Below, piece by piece: positions 1 through 7,494 of a stretch of DNA of 12,897 nt. The notes beneath the pieces are model-generated. The model did not search any database. It saw nothing but the letters and a program-made list of their open reading frames with translations, and was not told where the DNA came from. The stretch covers positions 1-12,897 of the forward strand of contig JASHRA010000215.1 in the NCBI GenBank assembly GCA_030038765.1, read 5' to 3'. Made by a program: the position numbers and the translations under genes. How positions within the stretch are numbered: the first letter of the stretch is position 1; every line of letters starts with the position of its first letter. The DNA is from Candidatus Dormiibacterota bacterium (GTDB taxonomy: Bacteria; Chloroflexota; Dormibacteria; Aeolococcales; Bog-877).

Positions 1-82
1 AAGCGGCCCCTGCCGTCGCGGCCGCCAGGGCCACGGCCAGTGCCAACCCCAGACCGGTGGCGATGCCACGCCTTGTCCGCAC
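1..82 (-). CDS. Start of a divergent exported protein (partial, N-terminal signal peptide only)
   Basis: The reading frame opens with GTG at 82-80 on the minus strand and runs off the left edge after 27 codons. The translation begins MRTRRGIATGLGLALAVALA and continues AATAGAA. This is a textbook Sec signal peptide start: a charged RTRR n-region, then a long Ala/Leu/Val hydrophobic core ending in small residues. A GGGGAGG Shine-Dalgarno sequence lies 8 bases before the GTG, and a promoter with 17-base spacing lies further upstream (127-155), so three independent signals agree. The mature protein lies outside the window and its function cannot be told; a secreted enzyme, a solute-binding protein or a lipoprotein are all possible (no lipobox Cys is visible yet). 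It is transcribed away from the hydantoinase-family gene, so the two may share a control region. Confidence 0.68.
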   Translation of the reverse strand, partial: MRTRRGIATGLGLALAVALAAATAGAA

Positions 83-90
83 TGAGCACA

Positions 91-97
91 CCTCCCC
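91..97 (-). promoter_or_regulatory. Ribosome binding site of the divergent exported-protein gene
   Basis: The minus strand reads GGGGAGG here, with an 8-base spacer to the GTG at 82-80. It decides the start of the truncated gene and is the best Shine-Dalgarno match in the left 1.9 kb. Confidence 0.65.
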
Positions 98-126
98 GGA
101 GCTCTGCGTCGGTTGGACCGGGCGCA

Positions 127-155
127 AGGATACACTTGCCCCCATGCCCAGTCAA
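127..155 (-). promoter_or_regulatory. Sigma-70-type promoter for the divergent exported-protein gene
   Basis: On the minus strand a -35 element TTGACT (155-150, five of six consensus bases) is followed after exactly 17 bases by a -10 element TATCCT (132-127, four of six). Transcription would begin near base 120 and give a leader of about 40 bases containing the GGGGAGG ribosome binding site. The order promoter, Shine-Dalgarno, GTG and signal peptide is what makes this more than a chance match. A plus-strand TACACT overlaps it (131-136), but no acceptable -35 was found for it. Confidence 0.55.
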
Positions 156-210
156 CAGTCGACAGCCGATCGTATCCCGGCCATGGGGCGGAGGAGCCCT
201 CGGGGAGGCC

Positions 211-1638
211 ATGGTGCTTGATCTAGTGGTCCGGGGTGGCCTGACCGTGACCCCGGCCGGGCCGCTACCCCTCTCGATTGGAATCTCAACCGGCAAGATC
301 GTCTCACTGACCGGCGCCGGGGAGCCCGTCCCAGAGGCGGGGCGGGTGGTCGACGCCGACGGCCTGATCGTCGCGCCGGGGGGAGTGGATCCCCACATCC
401 ACTGCGACATGGAGGTGGCCACTCCGGGTGGCGGGGCACCGACCTTCACGGCCGGAGCGGACGTGGTCAGCCGAGCCGCCCTCCACGGCGGAACCACGAC
501 ACTCATCGACTTCGCTTGGAACCGGCCGGGAGAGCCGCTTCAGACCACCCTCGACGAGCGGCTCAAGGACTGGCAGGGCAAGAGTCTGGCCGACTTCTCG
601 CTGCACGTCGTGCTGCAGGGGAGCATCGAAGAGGCCCGGCTCGCCGAGATGCCGGACATAATCAGCGCCGGTTTCCCGAGCTTCAAGATCTTCACCACCG
701 ACGTCACCCCAAACGACGAGCCCAGCAGGGTTCCGATCGGCAGCCTCCTGGAGGTCCTGAAGATAACCGCCGCCAACGGAGGCATCGTCGCCATCCACGC
801 CGAGGACGATGAGCTCGTAATGCACATGTACCGGAAGCTGGCGCGGGAGGGGCGGACGGAAGCCAGGTACATGTCGGAGGTTCACAGCACGCTATCCGAG
901 AAGCTAGCCTTTCAACGGGTTATTGGCTTGGCGGAGAGCGTCCCCGGGTGCGTCCTTTACATGATGCATGTGAGCGCGTCCACAGGTGTTGCCGCAATCG
1001 CTGAGGGAAGGCGCCACGGCGTTGCGGTTTTCGGCGAGACCCTCCACCAGTACGCCCTGCACACGGACGAGGAGTACCAAAGCGGGGACGGCGTGAAGTT
1101 CCACACCTATCCATCCCTGAAGGGGAGGGACGACACCGAGGCGCTCTGGCGCGGAGCTGAGCGCGGCGAGATCGCCACCTTCGCGACCGACGAGCTATGC
1201 ACGAGCTATGCGGTGAAGCTCCAGGGACGTCACATCGACGACGTCACAGGTGGCAACACCGGCGTCGAGCCCAGATTGGCGATCGTCTTCGATGAGGTGG
1301 TCAGCAGACGGGGCCTGGGCCTGAGCCGCTTCGTGGCCCTCACCTCGGCAAACGCAGCCAAGATCATGGGCCTGTACCCGCGCAAGGGCGCGATCGCGGT
1401 GGGAAGTGATGCCGACCTCGTGCTCATCGATCCCGCCCGGCGGACCGTCATCTCCGCTTCGATCCTCCACGAGTCCGACTACACGCCATGGGAGGGCCGC
1501 GAGGTCCAGGGCTGGCCGGTGGCGACCGTCCTCCGCGGGGAACTGGTCGTGGAAGGGGGCGAGATGACCCAGCCTTCGAGCCCCGGCCAGCTCCTACCAC
1601 GCCAAGTCGACCCGGACGTCCGGCGCGGGATCCTCTGA
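211..1638 (+). CDS. Hydantoinase/dihydropyrimidinase-family cyclic amidohydrolase
   Basis: This 475-residue amidohydrolase should open a cyclic amide ring (hydantoin, dihydropyrimidine or similar) in the cytoplasm with a binuclear metal centre. Visible ligands are the D60-P-H62-I-H64 motif, K159 in the SFKIF block (the lysine that is carboxylated in this family), H196 in AIHAED, H253 in MMHVSAS and D327 in FATDE. A C-terminal GxIAVGSDADLVLIDP strand block, typical of the composite beta-sandwich domain, is at 393-408. The pocket is unusual. The Tyr normally five residues after the carboxylated Lys is D164, and the usual TDHCPF block reads TDELCT. Substrate is therefore uncertain. I chose ATG 211 because family homology begins there (VLDLVVRGG). 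The upstream in-frame extension overlaps the divergent gene's promoter and has no family-like sequence. A GGGGAGG lies just before the ATG, rather close (2-3 bases). Confidence 0.88.
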   Translation: MVLDLVVRGGLTVTPAGPLPLSIGISTGKIVSLTGAGEPVPEAGRVVDADGLIVAPGGVDPHIHCDMEVATPGGGAPTFTAGADVVSRAALHGGTTTLIDFAWNRPGEPLQTTLDERLKDWQGKSLADFSLHVVLQGSIEEARLAEMPDIISAGFPSFKIFTTDVTPNDEPSRVPIGSLLEVLKITAANGGIVAIHAEDDELVMHMYRKLAREGRTEARYMSEVHSTLSEKLAFQRVIGLAESVPGCVLYMMHVSASTGVAAIAEGRRHGVAVFGETLHQYALHTDEEYQSGDGVKFHTYPSLKGRDDTEALWRGAERGEIATFATDELCTSYAVKLQGRHIDDVTGGNTGVEPRLAIVFDEVVSRRGLGLSRFVALTSANAAKIMGLYPRKGAIAVGSDADLVLIDPARRTVISASILHESDYTPWEGREVQGWPVATVLRGELVVEGGEMTQPSSPGQLLPRQVDPDVRRGIL

Positions 1639-1850
1639 GGGGAGCGGAGCGCGAACGACGCTGCCGCGGGGGCCCGCCCCGGGGCCAGCGATCCGTCCCT
1701 GAGCGCCCCGGCGTAGGCGTCTCTGTCCCCAGCCAACCCTGGTACCGTGGGAAGTCCGCCCCGGGAAGGATGGAGGCTCATGGTCCGGAGACCCTTTGGT
1801 CGGGTGCCCCTCATTTCGGTGCTGCGAACTAGATTCCGGGGCCCTGTCTG

Positions 1851-3473
1851 ATGCCGGAGGGAAGTGCCGCCGACTTCGCCGGGACCGCCGACGGCTTGGT
1901 GGACTACCTCCTGGGACTGGAGCCGGAGGAGGCGACCGCACTCGGCGACCATCGCTTCGATGCCGAGATCTCGGACCTGGACCTGCGCTCGCGCGACGCC
2001 ACGGTTCGTCGCCTGCGGGACGAGAGGGAGAAACTCACAGCCTTTCCACAGAGTGACCTCGGCCGGGAAGCCCGGGTCGACCTGGAGATGCTGACGCAGA
2101 GGATCGATCAGCTGATCTTCGACTACGAGGAACTCTGCGAGCCGGCCTGGAATCCTCTCGTTTACAACCCTGGAGACGGCCTGCTCCCCCTCCTGTCCCA
2201 GGCCACCATCCCCCTCGAGGACAGGGCACGGGGCCTGATCGGCCGACTCCGTCACCTTCCCGGGGTGGTTGCACTTGCGAGGCGGCAACTCCAAAGTCCA
2301 CCTCCGCCCCACCTCGAGGTGGCCCGTCTCCAGCACGGCGGCGTGAACAGTCTGCTGAGGGACCATGTGAGCGAGCTGAGCCAGCGATTGCCCAGCCGGT
2401 CGCTGCGCTCCGAGCTCGAGTCAGCCACCGAGCGGGCCCTGGAAGCCTGGGCCGACTTCGGCGCGTTCCTCGAGACCTTGGAGCCGGGGCCGACGGACTC
2501 ATTCCGGCTCGGGCAAGAGCGATTCGCGTCCAAGCTGAGGTTGACCCTCCACTCCCACATGACACCGGCTGACGTGGTCGGACAGGCGACTCACCGCCTC
2601 GACGAGCTGACGGACGAACTGGGCTCGGTCGCCTCGATGATCCTCCCCGCCACGCCGGCGATGACGGCAACCGACCGGATCCGTGCCGCTCTGGCCCAGG
2701 TCAGTGAGGATCGCCCGGACGACGTCAACCTGCTCGACGAGGCACGGAGTGCACTCCGACAGGTGGCGGAGCTGGTGGCCCACAGCGGGCTGTTCACGCC
2801 ACCCCAGGGCGAGTACGACGTCGAGGTGATGCCGCCCTTCATGCGAGGAGGAGCATCGGTGATGTGCCTCCCGGCGGGGCCCTTCGAGGAGGGGGCGCGG
2901 TCCAAGGTCTACATCGCTCCACCCGATGCGGGAGGGCCCCCGGACGAGTCCGACTCCTACTACCGGGAGCTGAACCGTTCAATGATGGTGCTCCTCATGG
3001 CGCACGAGGGCGTACCGGGGCACGTGCTGCAGCTGGACCGTGCGCGGCAGCCGGACGGACCCACGCGGGCAAGGCAGGCACTGTGGAGCGGCACCTTCGT
3101 CGAGGGCTGGGCGTCCCACGCCGAGAGGATCGTGGTCGAGCTGGCGGCCAGCGACCCGGCATTGCGCAGCCAGGAGCTGAAGATGAAGATCAGGTGCGCA
3201 ATCAATGCCATGCTGGACGCGTCCGTCCATGCGGGCGAGATGGGGAAGCGAGAGGCTCTCGACCTTATGACGCGCTCTGGATTTCAGGAGTCGGCGCAGG
3301 CGGAGGAGAAGTGGCGCCGCGCTTGCATCACGTCGACCCAGCTCTCCACATACTTCGTCGGTTACGTCGAACTTGAGCGCCTGTTCGAGCGGTTCGCACC
3401 GATCAGGTCCTATGATCCCTTCCTGTCGCACGGTTCGCCGCCGCCGGAGCTCCTCTCGACCCTCCTCGTCTGA
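1851..3473 (+). CDS. DUF885 family protein, putative metallohydrolase/peptidase-like
   Basis: The 540-residue protein matches DUF885 along its length. It opens with the LEPEEATALGDHRFD block (about 23-37), typical of family N-termini that follow a DxLLxLxP helix. It carries the hallmark HEGVPGH at 385-391 (H385, E386, H391), and then FVEGWASHAER with E418 in the EGW motif, as expected for a zinc-type site. DUF885 members are mostly uncharacterised; the motif and helical build suggest a metallopeptidase-like hydrolase, but the substrate is unknown. No signal peptide is visible, so this copy looks cytoplasmic, whereas many relatives are exported. An in-frame stop only seven codons upstream (1830) fixes ATG 1851 as the earliest ATG. 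The ribosome binding site is weak (GGGG about 10 bases before). It lies 212 bases after the amidohydrolase on the same strand and could be co-transcribed with it; its 3' end converges on the glycosyltransferase gene 38 bases away. Confidence 0.87.
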   Translation: MPEGSAADFAGTADGLVDYLLGLEPEEATALGDHRFDAEISDLDLRSRDATVRRLRDEREKLTAFPQSDLGREARVDLEMLTQRIDQLIFDYEELCEPAWNPLVYNPGDGLLPLLSQATIPLEDRARGLIGRLRHLPGVVALARRQLQSPPPPHLEVARLQHGGVNSLLRDHVSELSQRLPSRSLRSELESATERALEAWADFGAFLETLEPGPTDSFRLGQERFASKLRLTLHSHMTPADVVGQATHRLDELTDELGSVASMILPATPAMTATDRIRAALAQVSEDRPDDVNLLDEARSALRQVAELVAHSGLFTPPQGEYDVEVMPPFMRGGASVMCLPAGPFEEGARSKVYIAPPDAGGPPDESDSYYRELNRSMMVLLMAHEGVPGHVLQLDRARQPDGPTRARQALWSGTFVEGWASHAERIVVELAASDPALRSQELKMKIRCAINAMLDASVHAGEMGKREALDLMTRSGFQESAQAEEKWRRACITSTQLSTYFVGYVELERLFERFAPIRSYDPFLSHGSPPPELLSTLLV

Positions 3474-3511
3474 CGCCAGTCGAGCCCGCGGTGGGTGCCG
3501 CGTGCGACGGC

Positions 3512-4738
3512 TCAGCCGGGCCGGCCGTGACCTCGATCAATGAGCGCCTCGTATGCATACATGGGGGCGCCCATCAGTAGCCCTCTTCGCCCCGCGCGGA
3601 GAAGCTCGATGGGAAAGTCATCCGGCAGGTGCCCGGAGCGCTGGTTGGAACTGCCCGGACCCATGTCACGGAGGGCGTGAGGCAGCAGCCGAACGATCTC
3701 CAGCAGCGCCAGGGGCCGAGATCGGACCACGCTGGCGTAGAAGGCGGAGAGCCCAGCGCTGTAGCCGAAGAACTGCGTGCGCAGGCTGGCCATCTCCCGG
3801 CGATGCTGATGCCAGGTGATGGCCGGTGGCCAGTGCAGGACGGCAGCGCCTGAGGCAAGGAGCTGGGACAGGACCCGCGTCTCCTCCCCGCCATGGGTCC
3901 TGGTCCCGGCTCCAAGGTATGGGTCGAAGCCACCTGCCGCCCGCAGCTGCTCCGTCCGGAAGGCCATGTTGCCGCCCGGCCCGAACGATGGCAGCGGATA
4001 GAGCGGATGGTGCACGCTGGGCGTGCCCGCCCGCAGCACCTCCGGGGCGATGCCCCGCCCCTTGTTGAAGCCGCCGTACTGCTCGAAGCGGACCTGGGCT
4101 TCGGACACCAGCTCGAGCGGGAGCATCAATCCCGCCACCGCGGCGGGCGCCGAGGGGTGCTGGAAGCCCCGCTTGATCGCCTCCACCCACCTGACGTCGG
4201 CGACCTCGTCGTCGTCGATCCAGGCGACCAGCTCGGTCGCCACCTCGGCGAGGCCGCGGTTTCGGGCGCGGGAGAGCCCGGGTCGCGGCTCGCGCACGAG
4301 CCGGATGCCGGGAAGGCCGGCACGCTCAACGACCCCGGCGGTCCCGCCGTCCTCTCGGTCATTGTCGACCACGACTAGCGAGAAGCCTGGGTCGCTCTGC
4401 CGACGCAGGCTGGAGAGCAGCCGGGCGAGCCCGTCGGTTCGCCGACGCGTGCAGACCACCACGGTGAGCCCCGTGGCGTCGGTGGGAGGGCCCACTCCGC
4501 TACCTGCTCCCTGCGGAGCGGCACAGCCCTGCGACGGCTCCGCCAGCTCGCGCAGCGAGACCTTCGCCTCCCGTGACAGCGTCCAGAAGGAGATGTCGAC
4601 GGGTACGCCCTGACGACGCGCCAGGCACCAGATCGATTCGAAGCCGGTGACGGCCAGCTCCGCGTCGTCGGTCTGGTCGAGGTCGAGGTCGACCACCCGG
4701 GCCGGTGCCCGGAGCCCGCCCCGGTCGGTGGGCCGCAT
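3512..4738 (-). CDS. Family 2 glycosyltransferase with N-terminal extension
   Basis: This 408-residue protein has a GT-A catalytic domain from about residue 91 (LTVVVCTRRR, the nucleotide-binding strand). The metal-binding acidic cluster WIDDDE (D175-D177) and the acceptor region FGPGGNMAFR (252-261) follow. After these come GGEETRV, with E285 and E286 as the likely catalytic-base region, and WHQHRRE at 309-315. It should be an inverting enzyme that moves a sugar from a nucleotide-sugar to an unknown acceptor. The first 90 residues form a separate RVVDLDL-type extension also found in other actinobacterial GT2 proteins; its role is unknown. No membrane helix is obvious. The start ATG at 4738 has GGAGGT eight bases upstream. 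It is the last gene of the reductase-GMC-GT2 operon, 51 bases after the GMC gene, so its acceptor may be the product of those enzymes (inference). Confidence 0.9.
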   Translation of the reverse strand: MRPTDRGGLRAPARVVDLDLDQTDDAELAVTGFESIWCLARRQGVPVDISFWTLSREAKVSLRELAEPSQGCAAPQGAGSGVGPPTDATGLTVVVCTRRRTDGLARLLSSLRRQSDPGFSLVVVDNDREDGGTAGVVERAGLPGIRLVREPRPGLSRARNRGLAEVATELVAWIDDDEVADVRWVEAIKRGFQHPSAPAAVAGLMLPLELVSEAQVRFEQYGGFNKGRGIAPEVLRAGTPSVHHPLYPLPSFGPGGNMAFRTEQLRAAGGFDPYLGAGTRTHGGEETRVLSQLLASGAAVLHWPPAITWHQHRREMASLRTQFFGYSAGLSAFYASVVRSRPLALLEIVRLLPHALRDMGPGSSNQRSGHLPDDFPIELLRAGRRGLLMGAPMYAYEALIDRGHGRPG

Positions 4739-4746
4739 CTCAGTTG

Positions 4747-4752
4747 ACCTCC
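4747..4752 (-). promoter_or_regulatory. Ribosome binding site of the operon glycosyltransferase
   Basis: The minus strand reads GGAGGT, eight bases before ATG 4738. It confirms that start, and it shows that the third gene of the operon has its own initiation signal rather than a stop/start overlap. Confidence 0.65.
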
Positions 4753-4789
4753 GGCCCCGGGAGGCCTGGGATCGGGCGCAGACCAGCTC

Positions 4790-6490
4790 TCACGGCCGTA
4801 GGGTCCTGCCCAGGTGCTCGCCGAGCCGCACCGCCAGGACGACCACCATGAACGTCGAGTTTGCCTGGCCGGAAGTGACGAACGTCGAGCTGCTGGCGAC
4901 GTGGACGTTGGCGGCCAGGTGAACCGCCAGGTTGCCGTCCACCACGCCGTCCTCCGGGGCGGCGGACATCCTGGTCGTGCCGCACTGGTGGAAGCCGCCC
5001 CCGGCCTGGGCCAGGACGGCTGCGCCCGGATCCGGGTACAGGTACTCGAGCCGGCCCACCCCGCAGCGTTGGAGATGTTCGTCCCAGAGGCGATGTGCCT
5101 GCAGCACGCCGGAGATGTCACGGTCGGAGTAGCGCAAGTCGATGCTGAGCCGGGGGCGGCCGAGGGAGTCGCGTTCCCGGGAGAGCGTCACCCGGCTCTC
5201 CCGCTGGGGAAGGTGCTCGCCGTGGTACTGCAGGGGGTAGACGTTCTCCGGGTTGTAGATGAAGAAGCCGGGAGCACGTCGGCCGCGAGCGAGGAAGCGG
5301 CGCGTGCCGAAGCCGGCCACGAAGCCTGCGGTCCGAACCGGCTGCCTCACCATGTTGCCCACGTGGGCGAGGGCCGGTGAGCTCTCGCCGAGACCCCCGT
5401 AGGGAGTGCCCGCCGTCTGCTGCCCGGTCAGCGCCAGGCGCTGGGCGTCGGGCGCGAGCCGCGCCCCGAGTGGCGAGCGCAGCGCCAGGTAGGCGAAGGA
5501 CAGCGGCCCGCTCCGGTGCCGCGCGTCCGGCAGTTCCGGGTTGCCCAGGTAGGACACGACGTTGGGGAGCGCCTGCTCCATCTGGTAGCGGCCGGTGAAG
5601 GTGAGCCGGCGGCGAACATAGACCCCGTCAAGGTCGCGCTCGTAGCCGAAGACGGTGGCCCGGGGCGGTGTCGAGAAGCGCACCCTGGCGATGGTTCCCT
5701 CCACGTGCGACATGTACCAGCGACCGAGCTGGTCGGAGTGGTTACCCAGCGCGCCCCCCTGGGGCCCCCGGGAAGCGAGCAAGAGCCGCGTCCCCTCCAG
5801 CCCGCCGCAGGCGATCACGAAGGCCCGGGCCGTCACCCCCACGCGCGTCCCGTTCCAGGCCCTGCAGAGCAGGCGGTCGGCGCGGCCGGAGTTCTCCGGA
5901 CACACGATCTCCGAACACGTGAGCCCGGTCAGCACCCGCAGCCGGGGCTCGTCTCGAAGTCGCGGGAAGTAGACGGCACCGAAATTGGTCGGCAGTGACC
6001 AGCGCTCGAGCGTGGAACTGGTCACGTCGCCGTCGATCAGGCCCGGGACGATCGCTGGCGGAAGCCCTGGGATCTGCAGGGCACTGAACACGGCTCGGCC
6101 GCAGACCAGCCAGTCACAGGCCCGCTGGAAGTACCCGGCCACCTCCTCGTAGCCGATGGGCCAGGCCGCCGCACCAACGTGGGGACGTGATGCGAAGTCG
6201 ACGGGGTCGTAGGGAACACAACGACCTCCCCAGATGACCGACGTGCCCCCCAGCTGTCGGCGGGTGGCCAGCGACATGGGGGCGTGGCGCTCCCGGTCCC
6301 AGGCCGCAGCCTCGGAAAGGTCCTGCATGAGTGGGTCGAAGCCGATCCTGCCGCTCTCCACCAGGACCACGTTGAGTCCACGTCCGGCCGCCTCCAGCGC
6401 GGTGACGATGCCGGCGGGCCCGGCCCCGACCACCGCCACCTCCGCCGTGATGTTCGACTCCGAAGGAGGGGCGCTGAAGTCCAGGATCAC
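4790..6490 (-). CDS. FAD-dependent GMC-family oxidoreductase
   Basis: The 566-residue protein is a complete glucose-methanol-choline type flavoenzyme. Near the N-terminus is the ADP-binding Rossmann motif VVGAGPAG (G22, G24, G27), with E45 ending the second strand (VVLVES). The GGTSVIWGGR block (81-90) contacts the flavin. A later FVIACGGLEGTRLLLAS strand is also typical. The C-terminal GMC domain has HQCGTTRM with catalytic H501, then VASSSTFVTSGQANST with N544, the His/Asn pair of this family. Members oxidise alcohols, often sugar hydroxyls, to carbonyls. The GGxSxxWGG and HxxGTTRM blocks resemble the sugar-oxidising branch more than choline dehydrogenase (inference by eye). No signal peptide is seen, so it is probably cytoplasmic. 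It starts with GTG at 6490, and that codon overlaps the stop of the preceding reductase gene (GTGA, 6490-6487), which implies translational coupling. The electron acceptor and substrate cannot be read from sequence. Confidence 0.9.
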   Translation of the reverse strand: MILDFSAPPSESNITAEVAVVGAGPAGIVTALEAAGRGLNVVLVESGRIGFDPLMQDLSEAAAWDRERHAPMSLATRRQLGGTSVIWGGRCVPYDPVDFASRPHVGAAAWPIGYEEVAGYFQRACDWLVCGRAVFSALQIPGLPPAIVPGLIDGDVTSSTLERWSLPTNFGAVYFPRLRDEPRLRVLTGLTCSEIVCPENSGRADRLLCRAWNGTRVGVTARAFVIACGGLEGTRLLLASRGPQGGALGNHSDQLGRWYMSHVEGTIARVRFSTPPRATVFGYERDLDGVYVRRRLTFTGRYQMEQALPNVVSYLGNPELPDARHRSGPLSFAYLALRSPLGARLAPDAQRLALTGQQTAGTPYGGLGESSPALAHVGNMVRQPVRTAGFVAGFGTRRFLARGRRAPGFFIYNPENVYPLQYHGEHLPQRESRVTLSRERDSLGRPRLSIDLRYSDRDISGVLQAHRLWDEHLQRCGVGRLEYLYPDPGAAVLAQAGGGFHQCGTTRMSAAPEDGVVDGNLAVHLAANVHVASSSTFVTSGQANSTFMVVVLAVRLGEHLGRTLRP

Positions 6491-7494
6491 GGTCCGGCCT
6501 CGGAGGCGAGCGAGGCCAGCTCGCGGAGCACGACTGCCTCCTCAGCCGCGCCGCGGGTCGGCTCCTCCTCAGCCGCCAGCGCGGCCCTGCGGACTCGCTC
6601 CGGCCGGCTCGAACTGAACAGCACGACACCTCCCGAGTTGCGTGCCATCGCACAGCGGAGCAGCAGGTCCGCCAGGGTCCCAGAGCGGCGAAGGTCCGCC
6701 CCCAAGCGCGCGCTCAACCTGGCGACCCGCTCAGGATCGCGTTCGATCACCGACTTCAGGATCGGCAGCGACCCACCGAGAGCCCCGAACGTGATCGTGG
6801 CCGGGCGTCCCCCCGCCGGGGCTGGCGACTCGGGCCCCAGGGGATCGTCACGGAACTGGATCACGGGGGCGGCTTCCGCGAGCCGCCTCGGCACTCCCGG
6901 TAGCCCGCGCCCGGGGCCGGTGGCTCCCCATGTGCGGATCGTGCCCCGGTCCCGCTGGCGCGTGAGGAACTCAAGGAGCGCATCCGCCTGGTCCGGGGGA
7001 ACGGCTGTGGGATCGTGCAGAAGCAGTACGTCGATGCTGGCCAGCCCCAGTGCGCGCAGGCTGCGCTCAAGGCTCCGGCGGGCTGCGCCAGGGCTGAATC
7101 CAACCGACGCGTAGAGCAGCCTGCCGACCCAGCCCGACGTCGGGCCCTGCCCGGACCTCCGGACGGTGCGCTGCACGCCGGGCCTTGCCCGCAGCGCGGA
7201 TCGAACCGGGGCCTGGAGCCAGCCTGCGGCCCGCCCCCAAGGGGTGAGCCCGATGCCGAACTTGGTCGCCACCGTAATTTCCCCGGGATGACGACGAAGT
7301 AGCGCGCCGAGTTCCGCCTCCGCCAAGCCCAGGCCGTACATAGGGGCGACGTCGAAGTGGCGGAACCCCGAGTCGTAGGCGGTCTCGAGGACGGCCATCC
7401 GGTCCCGGGCGCGGGGCAGGCTGAAGAGCCCAGCGCAGCCGAAGCCCAGCACCGAGGACCCGACCCCGGTGCCGGCCAGCTCCACCCGGCGCAT
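6487..7494 (-). CDS. Aldo/keto reductase
   Basis: This NAD(P)H-dependent oxidoreductase of the AKR TIM-barrel family has 335 residues from the chosen start. The catalytic tetrad is visible: D48 and Y53 in HFDVAPMYG, K78 in VATKFG, H160 in LLLHDP. A cofactor-binding C-terminal segment reading GGVVLFSSSRPERVRRA replaces the more common VIPGTxxPEHL. The frame is open up to 7554, but I prefer ATG 7494. The typical family start (xRRVELxGTGxxxSxLGFGCAG) begins there, and a GCGGAG sits about seven bases upstream, while the 7554 start has no Shine-Dalgarno sequence. It is first in the operon and overlaps the GMC gene by four bases. Paired reductase and flavin oxidase could oxidise and re-reduce one hydroxyl (an epimerisation) or act on successive intermediates; this is inference. 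Confidence 0.87.
   Translation of the reverse strand: MRRVELAGTGVGSSVLGFGCAGLFSLPRARDRMAVLETAYDSGFRHFDVAPMYGLGLAEAELGALLRRHPGEITVATKFGIGLTPWGRAAGWLQAPVRSALRARPGVQRTVRRSGQGPTSGWVGRLLYASVGFSPGAARRSLERSLRALGLASIDVLLLHDPTAVPPDQADALLEFLTRQRDRGTIRTWGATGPGRGLPGVPRRLAEAAPVIQFRDDPLGPESPAPAGGRPATITFGALGGSLPILKSVIERDPERVARLSARLGADLRRSGTLADLLLRCAMARNSGGVVLFSSSRPERVRRAALAAEEEPTRGAAEEAVVLRELASLASEAGP

Noticed and set aside
40..210. N-terminal extension of the amidohydrolase frame from base 40
   Set aside because: It translates to Arg/Pro/Ser-rich sequence with no family similarity and overlaps the divergent promoter and signal-peptide gene; ATG 211 fits the family start.
1664..1684. GC-rich inverted repeats (GGCCC/GGGCC type) after the amidohydrolase as a terminator
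   Set aside because: Stems are only five bases with competing pairings and no T-run; not separable from background GC richness.
3500..3530. CGGCT-C-AGCCG inverted repeat between the convergent genes as a terminator
   Set aside because: It overlaps the stop codon and last codons of the glycosyltransferase, has a one-base loop and no T-run.
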